DNA of 12,169 bases, taken from NCBI GenBank assembly GCA_934754855.1, contig CAKVJR010000040.1, forward strand, positions 1 to 12,169, read 5' to 3'. The stretch is from an uncultured Candidatus Melainabacteria bacterium (GTDB lineage Bacteria; Cyanobacteriota; Vampirovibrionia; Gastranaerophilales; Gastranaerophilaceae). Below the pieces are notes generated by a model. That model had not been told where the DNA came from and searched no databases. It saw only the letters and a program-made list of their open reading frames with translations. The translations under genes were made by a program, and so were the position numbers. Below are positions 7,051 to 12,169 of this stretch, one piece after another; position 1 is the stretch's first letter, and each line of letters starts with the position of its first letter.

Positions 7051-7710
7051 TTATTTTTTTAAATAATTTGCCAAAATATTTTTTACGTAGTTTTGAGTTT
7101 CTTTGTAGGGAGGAACTCCGCCGTATTTGTCAACCGCTCCCGGTCCTGCGTTGTAGGCAGCGAGCGAAAGAATCAAGTTGCCGTTATATTTTTTCATCAA
7201 TGATTTTAAGTATCTGACGCCGCCATCGACATTTTGAACGGGGTCTTTTGCGTCGGTTACTCCCAATGACTGTGCCGTTGCAGGCATCAATTGCATTAAG
7301 CCCGTTGCACCTGCTTTTGATACAACTTTCGGATTGAAGCCCGATTCTTGTCTTATTAAAGCACGTACTAACTTTTCGTTCACCCCATGTTTAGATGAAA
7401 TTTCAGAAATTATGTCATAAATTTCATCTCTTGAGTATTTTTTGTCTGCTGCTGAAACAGATGAGGGTTTTACAAGTGAGCCGAATACGACTTTGTTCGG
7501 GTTGCCTGTTTCTCTGAATCTGTATGCATTGTCGTTTATGCTTTCATTAAGGACTTCTTGGAATTTTGTCGGGGTTGTATTTTGTGTTGTTTCAGGTGCG
7601 GATATATTTCTGTTGAAATTGTTAACGTAGTTTATTAACTGTGCCGCTCTTGCTTTTGCTGCACTTTCTCCGCTTGTGCTTATTAAATTTTGTATATTTG
7701 CTGAAAACAT
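7051..7710 (-). CDS. SLT-family lytic transglycosylase associated with the flagellar rod
   Basis: This is a soluble lytic transglycosylase of the Slt family, which cleaves peptidoglycan glycan strands with release of anhydromuropeptides. Of 219 residues, the first ~90 are polar and variable and the catalytic domain spans about 93-215. Visible motifs are IRQESGFNP with the likely catalytic Glu122, AGATGLMQLMP at about 133-143, and LAAYNAGPGAVDKYGGVPPY at about 183-202. There is no hydrophobic N-terminal signal peptide, so export by the flagellar type III machinery is a reasonable inference, as proposed for other rod-associated muralytic proteins. It sits between flgC and fliE, and would clear a path for the rod through the wall. 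It is not a FlgJ fusion: no FlgJ rod-cap motif is seen and the enzyme fold is Slt rather than glucosaminidase. Confidence 0.93.
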   Translation of the reverse strand: MFSANIQNLISTSGESAAKARAAQLINYVNNFNRNISAPETTQNTTPTKFQEVLNESINDNAYRFRETGNPNKVVFGSLVKPSSVSAADKKYSRDEIYDIISEISSKHGVNEKLVRALIRQESGFNPKVVSKAGATGLMQLMPATAQSLGVTDAKDPVQNVDGGVRYLKSLMKKYNGNLILSLAAYNAGPGAVDKYGGVPPYKETQNYVKNILANYLKK

Positions 7711-7738
7711 TATCCCTTATTATCCCTATAATCCTTAA
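7709..7738. repeat. Three 10-nt tandem units at the transglycosylase start
   Basis: On the plus strand 7709-7718 reads ATTATCCCTT, 7719-7728 ATTATCCCTA and 7729-7738 the related TAATCCTTAA. On the minus strand these give three successive SD-like cores (AAGGA, AGGG, AAGGG) before the ATG at 7710. The nearest core is only 3 nt from the ATG and the next 13 nt, so neither has textbook spacing. Confidence 0.55.
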
Positions 7739-7757
7739 TCAAACTTATTTTTTGTTA

Positions 7758-8201
7758 TTAACTGCCTAATTGCAATGCATTATCAATCATTTCTTTTGTT
7801 ATCTTCATAACACCCAAACTGGCTTCGTATGCTCTTTGTGCCATTGCTGCGTCTGCAAATTCGACCATCGCATTGACGTTTGAAGTTCTTACATAGCCGT
7901 AACCGTCTGCATCGGGGTGTCCGGGAAGATACATTTTGTCGCCCAAAGTCGGATCTTCAACCATACCTGACATTGCGACGCCACCGCTTACGAAAGGTAC
8001 TGTTGCCGAACTGAACAAATCATCTTTCATTGTTGTTAACAATCCCGCAAACGAAACGTTGTCTGTTGCGTTTAATACGGGGATTTTTCTGATGTAGTTA
8101 GGAGTGTCGATATTTGCGATGTTTTTTGCACAAATATCCATACGTTTTCCGTGTACGCCGATTGCTTTTTCACTGATTGTAAATGAACCTAATAATGTCA
8201 T
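7758..8201 (-). CDS. flgC: Flagellar basal-body rod protein FlgC
   Basis: FlgC is a proximal rod subunit exported through the flagellar gate. Its 147 residues fit the family. The N-terminus has the rod-family motif NIANIDTPNYIRK (about 27-39). The middle has YLPGHPDADGYGYVRTSNVN (about 91-110), the characteristic FlgC PGHPDADxxGYV element. The C-terminal helix is FADAAMAQRAYEASLGVMK, the shared rod/hook C-terminal motif including QRAYE. The start is ATG at 8201, 2 nt after the flgB stop, with AGGA 8 nt upstream. It is followed by 47 bp before the transglycosylase gene. Confidence 0.97.
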   Translation of the reverse strand: MTLLGSFTISEKAIGVHGKRMDICAKNIANIDTPNYIRKIPVLNATDNVSFAGLLTTMKDDLFSSATVPFVSGGVAMSGMVEDPTLGDKMYLPGHPDADGYGYVRTSNVNAMVEFADAAMAQRAYEASLGVMKITKEMIDNALQLGS

Positions 8202-8203
8202 AA

Positions 8204-8548
8204 TTATGATCCTACGTTAATTACTGTCTTTATTGCGTTCAATGCTGCCGTTACTCTTTTTACTGCCGTTCTGTAAGCAATTGAGTTTTTATGCATTTCA
8301 GTCAATTCGTGAACTTGGTCAACTTTGCCTTGTTGGTCTTGAATAACCGCTGACGGTCCTAATTTCTCCGATAATTTCGTTTCCAACGGGCTGTTCATAC
8401 TGCCGAGGTATTGCGAAAAATCAATGTCTTTTCTGATATACCCCGGGGTATCAATGTTTGAAATATTACCTGCCAACGCTCTTTGTCTGTGTGCTGCCAA
8501 GTCTAATATCAAATTACATTTGTCTATTGAATTGTTTGGTGTAAACAT
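8204..8548 (-). CDS. flgB: Flagellar basal-body rod protein FlgB
   Basis: FlgB is the rod subunit nearest the FliE junction, exported early. At 114 residues it is slightly short compared with the usual ~130. The N-terminal helix ends in LAGNISNIDTPGYIRKDIDF (about 25-44), closely matching the family's ANNIANADTPGYKARDIDF. The middle is short and variable, and the C-terminal helix (about 82-112) contains MHKNSIAYRTAVKRV and lies where other FlgB proteins have a similar motif. The start is ATG at 8548 with AAGGGG 6 nt upstream. It directly precedes flgC, the normal order. Confidence 0.94.
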   Translation of the reverse strand: MFTPNNSIDKCNLILDLAAHRQRALAGNISNIDTPGYIRKDIDFSQYLGSMNSPLETKLSEKLGPSAVIQDQQGKVDQVHELTEMHKNSIAYRTAVKRVTAALNAIKTVINVGS

Positions 8549-8575
8549 TTCATACCCCTTAATTTATCAGTTTAA

Positions 8576-9289
8576 TTAACTTTGAAGATTGATTGATTTT
8601 GAATACAAATCATTGATTGTTTTGACCAACTGAAAACTTGCGAGCATTGAGGCGTTTAATCTCATGACTTTGTTTGAGTCGGAAATCATATCGACATTTG
8701 CAACTTCAAGTTTTTGTTGTTCTATCCTATCATGATTTACTACTAAAACGGGTTCGCCGCTATCCTCTGTTGGTATGAATTTATTTCCGTCGAGTGCTTT
8801 CAAACCTTCAGGATTTTGGAAGTTTACAATCGGAATTGTTCCGATTTTTTGTGGCTTATCGCCGTATTTCATTGATACTTCGACGTCACCGTTTGATTTA
8901 ATCCACCAATTGTCATAGTTGATGGGAAGTTTGATTCCGTCGCCGACGAGGTATCCGTCACGGGTTACGAGATAACCCTCTTTATTCTGCATCATTGCTC
9001 CGTCACGGGTGTATTTTACGTCCCCTTCGGGAGATGTTACGGGAAAAAATCCCTGTCCGTTGATACCCATATCGAATTTATTGTCGGTAATCATCAAAAC
9101 TGCCGGTCTGTAATCTTTTCTTAAAACACCAGATAAATATCCGTCTTCCGACAAAACTTGTTCAAAACTTACTGATTTATATGCAGTTGTGTTTTGGTTT
9201 GAAATATTGTTTGTGATGTAGCCTAATTTTTCAAACTGTAAGTTTGCATTTACGATGTTTTTTTGAATTAATCCGTGAAATGTTGTCAT
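8576..9289 (-). CDS. FlgF/FlgG-family flagellar rod protein (more FlgF-like)
   Basis: This is a rod-type protein of the FlgE/F/G family, 237 residues, which would be exported and assembled in the rod. The N-terminal helix ends in YITNNISNQNTTAYKSVSFE (about 24-43), equivalent to the family's NNIAN-x-NT-x-GYK motif. The central domain contains MGINGQGFFPV (about 74-84), then YTRDGAMMQNKEGYLVTRDGY. The C-terminus has VANVDMISDSNKVMRL, replacing the canonical SNVNVVEEMV, and lacks the QRAYE tract. The sequence suggests FlgF more than FlgG, but FlgF and FlgG are hard to separate without an alignment. The start is ATG at 9289 with AGAGG about 9 nt upstream, 12 nt after the preceding gene. It is 27 bp ahead of flgB. 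Confidence 0.88.
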   Translation of the reverse strand: MTTFHGLIQKNIVNANLQFEKLGYITNNISNQNTTAYKSVSFEQVLSEDGYLSGVLRKDYRPAVLMITDNKFDMGINGQGFFPVTSPEGDVKYTRDGAMMQNKEGYLVTRDGYLVGDGIKLPINYDNWWIKSNGDVEVSMKYGDKPQKIGTIPIVNFQNPEGLKALDGNKFIPTEDSGEPVLVVNHDRIEQQKLEVANVDMISDSNKVMRLNASMLASFQLVKTINDLYSKSINLQS

Positions 9290-9301
9290 TTTTTAACACC
9301 T

Positions 9302-9997
9302 CTACATTTGAGTTAATCTTTGAACTGCTGTCGAAATTAATGAGTACGATTGTTGGAACATTGCTCTGTTTGCGTCAAATGTTTTCAAAATCGGGAATGA
9401 ACTCATAAATTCTGCACTCAACGAAACGTTTGAATCTTCCGTAAATCCTTGTCTTACTCCGGGGTCGAGAACTGCCGCTCCGTTTGTGCTTACGACTGAA
9501 ATTTGTCCGACATTTGCGATTCTGTTGTTCATTCTGTCAACAATTTTAATCTTGCCCGAAAGGTCGATTTTAACGTCATTCGGAGTGTCGGGAACGAAAG
9601 GTAAAACAATCGGTGTGCCGTCATTTGCCATAACTCTTTCGTTTGACAAAGTTAAAAGGTTTCCGTCTTTGTCATAATGAAATCTGCCGTCACGAGTGAG
9701 TTTGATGCCCTCGTCGCTCATTACTTGGAAGTAACCTTTGTTGGAAATTGCGATATCAAGGGGGTTTTTGGACATCGACATTCTTCCGGGTTCGTCATCG
9801 ATTGAAGTTGAAAGTGCGTGTGCACCGACAAATTCCGTAAATGATGAAACAACGGGGTCTTTTCTTTGATAACCTACTTTATCAAAGCCGTTGATGTTTT
9901 CTGAGTGAATACCCATAATTTCCGTTTGAAGGTACATTGCCCGCAAACTGCTTGTCACTCCTGATTCGATGTAATCAACTTTTCCGTTAATTTTCAT
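9302..9997 (-). CDS. FlgF/FlgG-family flagellar rod protein (more FlgG-like), first gene of the operon
   Basis: This 231-residue protein is a second FlgE/F/G-family rod subunit and probably the first gene of the flagellar operon. The N-terminal motif is GIHSENINGFDKVGYQRKDP (about 29-48), an unusual variant of NNIANxNTxGYKR. The central part has IAISNKGYFQVMSDEG (about 83-98), followed by LTRDGRFHYDKDGNLLT. The C-terminus contains EDSNVSLSAEF and ends STAVQRLTQM, which resembles the SNVN... and MLQ-RLTQL ends of FlgG, so I lean to FlgG or distal rod. It is shorter than usual FlgG (about 260). The ATG at 9997 has AAGGGG with a 6-nt spacer. Upstream is the divergent spoIID-family gene. Confidence 0.86.
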   Translation of the reverse strand: MKINGKVDYIESGVTSSLRAMYLQTEIMGIHSENINGFDKVGYQRKDPVVSSFTEFVGAHALSTSIDDEPGRMSMSKNPLDIAISNKGYFQVMSDEGIKLTRDGRFHYDKDGNLLTLSNERVMANDGTPIVLPFVPDTPNDVKIDLSGKIKIVDRMNNRIANVGQISVVSTNGAAVLDPGVRQGFTEDSNVSLSAEFMSSFPILKTFDANRAMFQQSYSLISTAVQRLTQM

Positions 9998-10139
9998 AAA
10001 TTACCCCTTGTCAATTTACTTATTAATGATAACTCATCGAAAGTCAAAAACAAAGCGAAATTCAGAGAAATCAACCCTTTAGAGGATATTAAAAACAATA
10101 ATTACTCCCGTTATACGAAAAGATGTTATAATATTTTCG
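9998..10139. other. Divergent intergenic region of 142 bp
   Basis: It separates the flagellar operon (minus) from the spoIID-family gene (plus) and carries both candidate promoters. I see no RNA gene or further ORF. A shared operator is possible but no clear inverted repeat links the two promoters. Confidence 0.6.
10019..10047 (-). promoter_or_regulatory. Candidate sigma-70-type promoter of the flagellar operon
   Basis: On the minus strand TTGACT at 10047-10042 is followed by a 17-nt spacer and AATAAG at 10024-10019. This matches the -35 in 5 of 6 and the -10 in 4 of 6 positions. It would start transcription a little upstream of the SD AAGGGG at 10009-10004. No sigma-28 or sigma-54 type element was seen. 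The weak -10 keeps confidence modest. Confidence 0.45.
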
Positions 10140-10140
10140 A
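10124..10140 (+). promoter_or_regulatory. Extended -10 promoter of the spoIID-family gene
   Basis: TGTTATAAT at 10124-10132 is a perfect extended -10 (TG-N-TATAAT). Transcription would begin about 7 nt after the box, at 10139-10140, which is the A of the ATG. No -35 is seen at 16-18 nt spacing, as is typical of extended -10 promoters. The mRNA would therefore be leaderless or nearly so, which also fits the absence of an SD. Confidence 0.6.
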
Positions 10141-11024
10141 TGAAAATAAATTTTGTTAAATATTTTTGCATAGTTTTACTTTGTATGGTTGCTTTTTCGG
10201 GACGTGCCGAGGCAATCAAAGTCGGGTTGCAAATTGACACAAAATCTGTCATCACGGGAACTTCCGTCAAAGGTACAATTACCGATAAATATTCGGGAAA
10301 AGTTATCTGCGGCATTGACCCGATGAAATCTTACAAAGTTATTCCCAAAAAAGATGATATCCAAATCGAAGTTAACGGAAAATATTACGATACTGGCACC
10401 GATTCTATCGTTATTAAGCCTTCCTCAAGCGGGTTTGTTTGTGCCAAAAATCGTTGGTATCGTGGCTCAATTATCGTCACAAACAGAAACAAACTGTTAA
10501 CGGTTGTTAACAATGTTAAACTTGAGGATTATTTGCTCGGCGTTGTACCTTGCGAAATGCCTTCGGGTTGGAACGTTGAAGCCTTGAAAGCCCAAGCAAT
10601 TGCCGCAAGAAGTTATGCGGTTGCTAATGTCGGCAAAAATGCAAGCAAAGGTTTCGACATAAAAGACAACACGGAAGATCAGGCATACGGCGGTGCTTCA
10701 AGTGAAACAAACCGAACAAATCAAATCGTGGCGGAAACTTACGGCATCGTTGTAACTCAAAATAAACAGGTCATCACCGCATACTACTGTGCAAGTGCGG
10801 GCGGAAAAACAATAAATTCGGGCGATATTTGGTACAAAGATTTGCCCTATTTGCACTCCGTTCCGTCTTTTGACAATGAATTGAAGAAAAACGGGCATGG
10901 TATCGGCATGAGCCAAAATGGGGCTAATAACCTTGCAAAACAAGGCTATAACGCTTATCAAATCCTTTCTTACTATTATAACAATATTAAGTTTGGTAAA
11001 TTAAGTAATAATTGGAATTTGTGA
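10140..11024 (+). CDS. Secreted SpoIID/LytB-family protein, compact form
   Basis: The protein has 294 residues and belongs to the SpoIID/LytB family, whose best-known member is a sporulation-linked lytic transglycosylase that acts on denuded glycan. Residues 1-25 look like a signal peptide (basic start, hydrophobic 8-20, likely cleavage after AEA). The core motifs are LEDYLLGVVPCEMPSGW (128-144) with a likely catalytic Glu139, EALKAQAIAARSYA (147-160), QAYGG (181-185), AYYCASAGGKT (214-224), then GHGIGMSQNGAN (252-263). The C-terminal helix is AYQILSYYYN. Only about 6 residues separate the PYLHSVPSFD stretch from GHGIGMSQ, where SpoIID members usually have several tens of residues. No sporulation partner is visible. 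The start is set by the signal peptide. It is divergent from the flagellar operon and probably has its own promoter. Confidence 0.9.
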   Translation: MKINFVKYFCIVLLCMVAFSGRAEAIKVGLQIDTKSVITGTSVKGTITDKYSGKVICGIDPMKSYKVIPKKDDIQIEVNGKYYDTGTDSIVIKPSSSGFVCAKNRWYRGSIIVTNRNKLLTVVNNVKLEDYLLGVVPCEMPSGWNVEALKAQAIAARSYAVANVGKNASKGFDIKDNTEDQAYGGASSETNRTNQIVAETYGIVVTQNKQVITAYYCASAGGKTINSGDIWYKDLPYLHSVPSFDNELKKNGHGIGMSQNGANNLAKQGYNAYQILSYYYNNIKFGKLSNNWNL

Positions 11025-11090
11025 TATTTTCCTTGTGTCGCAATGGTTTGAAATTCAGTTATCGCAATTGCTTTTTTATAATTTAAACAT

Positions 11091-11142
11091 TTGACAACTA
11101 AAAAAACATGTGATAAATAAGAATAAGCACAGGAAAAGGAGA
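11091..11142 (+). promoter_or_regulatory. Promoter and ribosome binding site of the HU gene
   Basis: TTGACA at 11091-11096 (perfect) is followed by a 15-nt spacer and GATAAA at 11112-11117, with an extended TG at 11109-11110. An alternative is a perfect TATAAT at 11077-11082 without a convincing -35. The SD AAGGAG at 11136-11141 sits 6 nt before the ATG at 11148, a strong site. Confidence 0.55.
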
Positions 11143-11147
11143 TTACT

Positions 11148-11420
11148 ATGAACAAATGCGAATTGGTAAAAGAAGTATCTAAGCAAGCAAAAGTTTCACA
11201 AAAAGCAGCAGCAGATGTTGTTGACGCATTGATTGAAACAGTTGAAAAAACAGTTGCTAAAGGAAATAAAGTTACATTAGTCGGTTTCGGTACTTTTGAA
11301 GCACGTAAAAGAGCAGCAAGAACAGGCCGTAACCCCCAAACTGGTGCAGAAATTAAAATTGATGCAAAAGTTGTTCCCGCTTTCACAGCAGGCAAAAAAT
11401 TTAAAGAAGAAGTACAATAG
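11148..11420 (+). CDS. hup: HU-family DNA-binding protein
   Basis: This is a bacterial histone-like HU/IHF-family protein of 90 residues, the normal length. The N-terminal helices (1-45) are followed by the signature VGFGTFEARKRAARTGRNPQ (about 45-64), TGAEIKI and VVPAFTAGKKFKEEV (about 75-89), which include the DNA-binding beta arm and C-terminal helix. It is a dimer that bends DNA. A strong SD and promoter precede it, fitting an abundant protein. It is separated from the spoIID-family gene by 123 bp and ends before a strong terminator. HU is more likely than IHF, but the sequence alone cannot give a paralogue name. Confidence 0.97.
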   Translation: MNKCELVKEVSKQAKVSQKAAADVVDALIETVEKTVAKGNKVTLVGFGTFEARKRAARTGRNPQTGAEIKIDAKVVPAFTAGKKFKEEVQ

Positions 11421-11436
11421 TAACTTATTTCTTATG

Positions 11437-11476
11437 AAAAAAGCACTTGCTTATGGCAGGTGCTTTTTTTTTTTTT
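11437..11476. terminator. Bidirectional intrinsic terminator between HU and ruvB
   Basis: The stem GCACTTGC at 11443-11450 pairs with GCAGGTGC at 11456-11463 (8 bp with one G-U pair), with a TTATG loop. It is preceded by six A and followed by 13 T. The A/T flanks extend the stem, and on the minus strand the same hairpin is followed by six T, so it can also end the convergent ruvB transcript. Confidence 0.93.
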
Positions 11477-11497
11477 AACAAATTTTTATTTTTTATT

Positions 11498-12169
11498 TTA
11501 AAACAACGATTGCTGCATGTCGTCGAGTTGAAGTTTGAGCATTTTTGCAGCGTAAGGAGTCAATTTCCGTCCTTTTGACGTTCTTTGAATAAATCCTTCC
11601 TGCAAGAGATAAGGTTCATAAACTTCTTCGATTGTTTTTGAATCTTCTCCCAAAGATGCAGCGAGGGTTTCAAGCCCGACAGGACCGCCCTGATATTTTT
11701 CGGCGATGACGGTTAATAATGCTCTATCCGTTGTGTCGAGTCCGAATTTGTCGATATTTAAGTTATCGAGGGCATCATTTGCAATTTTTTCGTTAACAAT
11801 GCCGTCAGCGATAACGATTGCATAGTCTGCAACTCTTTTGACGAGGCGGTTTGCGATACGAGGTGTTCCTCTTGAACGTTTTGAGATTGCAGCGGCACCG
11901 TCGTCTGTAATTTTTATATCCAAAATGTCGGCAGTTCTTTTGACGACTTGTTTTAACTCTTCGTCGGAATAAAATTCAAGCCTGTGAACGATGCCGAAAC
12001 GGTCACGCAGAGGACCTGATAAAGAACCTGCTTTTGTTGTTGCACCGATGAGGGTGAATTTCGGAACGGGTACTCTTAAAGTCTTTAAAGACTGACCTTT
12101 TCCCGTATTCATGTCGAGATAAAAATCTTCCATTGCGGGGTATAAAATTTCCTCGGCAACTTTGTTAAG
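11498..12169 (-). CDS. ruvB: Holliday junction helicase RuvB, N-terminus beyond window edge
   Basis: RuvB is the hexameric AAA+ motor of the RuvABC complex that drives branch migration of Holliday junctions. The visible part is the C-terminal 223 codons plus stop; family members are about 330-345 residues, so roughly 110 residues with Walker A and B lie to the right. The frame is open to the edge: it begins LNKVAEEILYPAMEDFYLD, which in RuvB follows the DEIHR motif. Seen next are PKFTLIGATTKAG (sensor 1 region), LSGPLRDRFG (arginine finger region), SRGTPRIANRLVKRV (sensor 2) and the winged-helix C-terminal domain with YQGGPVGLETLAASLGED. The in-frame Met at 12133 is internal and not the true start. 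It is convergent with HU and shares its terminator. Confidence 0.97.
   Translation of the reverse strand, partial: LNKVAEEILYPAMEDFYLDMNTGKGQSLKTLRVPVPKFTLIGATTKAGSLSGPLRDRFGIVHRLEFYSDEELKQVVKRTADILDIKITDDGAAAISKRSRGTPRIANRLVKRVADYAIVIADGIVNEKIANDALDNLNIDKFGLDTTDRALLTVIAEKYQGGPVGLETLAASLGEDSKTIEEVYEPYLLQEGFIQRTSKGRKLTPYAAKMLKLQLDDMQQSLF

Noticed and set aside
8438..8451. A 14-bp perfect palindrome ATACCCCGGGGTAT in flgB
   Set aside because: It falls exactly on the conserved Asp-Thr-Pro-Gly-Tyr codons of FlgB, so coding constraint explains it.
11040..11082. A possible terminator for the spoIID-family gene (GCAAT ... ATTGC followed by six T)
   Set aside because: The stem is only 5 bp with a loop of over 20 nt, and the T run merges with a TATAAT box; not convincing.
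10976..11395. A 139-residue minus-strand open frame opposite HU
   Set aside because: It is antisense to the conserved HU gene and its promoter region, with no recognisable domain.

Overview
The window is the body of a long, single-strand flagellar operon followed by a short stretch of unrelated cell-envelope and DNA-maintenance genes. The DNA is AT-rich, genes are tightly packed and Shine-Dalgarno motifs (AAGGGG, AGGAG) are frequent. The proteins look like those of a Gram-negative-type bacterium with a lytic transglycosylase and a SpoIID-family protein but no sporulation genes. My best guess, from general protein character and not from any search, is a non-photosynthetic relative of Cyanobacteria (Vampirovibrionia/Melainabacteria, Gastranaerophilales-like). 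A deep Firmicutes-like or other candidate lineage is not excluded.

Layout. From about 9997 down to 1 everything is on the minus strand and reads right to left: two FlgF/FlgG-family rod proteins, flgB, flgC, a lytic transglycosylase, fliE, fliF, an unrecognised 317-residue protein in the usual fliG slot, fliH, flhA (TTG start) and fliI, which runs off the left edge. Gaps range from 59 bp down to overlaps of 1 and 29 bp. A plausible promoter lies at 10019-10047. A second possible start of transcription lies just before fliF.

From 10140 rightwards two plus-strand genes follow: a secreted SpoIID/LytB-family protein, divergent from the flagellar operon, and a 90-residue HU-type DNA-binding protein. 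HU ends in a strong hairpin terminator that is shared with the convergent ruvB, whose 3' two-thirds enters from the right edge on the minus strand.

How the genes fit together. FliF makes the MS ring and FlhA is the main membrane channel component of the flagellar type III export apparatus. FliI is the export ATPase and FliH its stator/regulator. FliE, FlgB, FlgC and the FlgF/FlgG-like proteins are exported to build the rod. The transglycosylase probably opens peptidoglycan for the rod. The operon therefore follows the order of building the basal body from rod to export gate.

The main puzzle is the gene between fliF and fliH. It has the size, position and apparently all-helical character of FliG but none of the sequence signatures of FliG, although the FliF tail still looks like a FliG-binding motif. 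Other oddities are a flhA ribosome binding site embedded in a Gln/Glu repeat at the end of fliH, a compact SpoIID missing the usual segment before its GHGxGMSQ motif, and a perfect extended -10 box placed so that spoIID mRNA would be leaderless.
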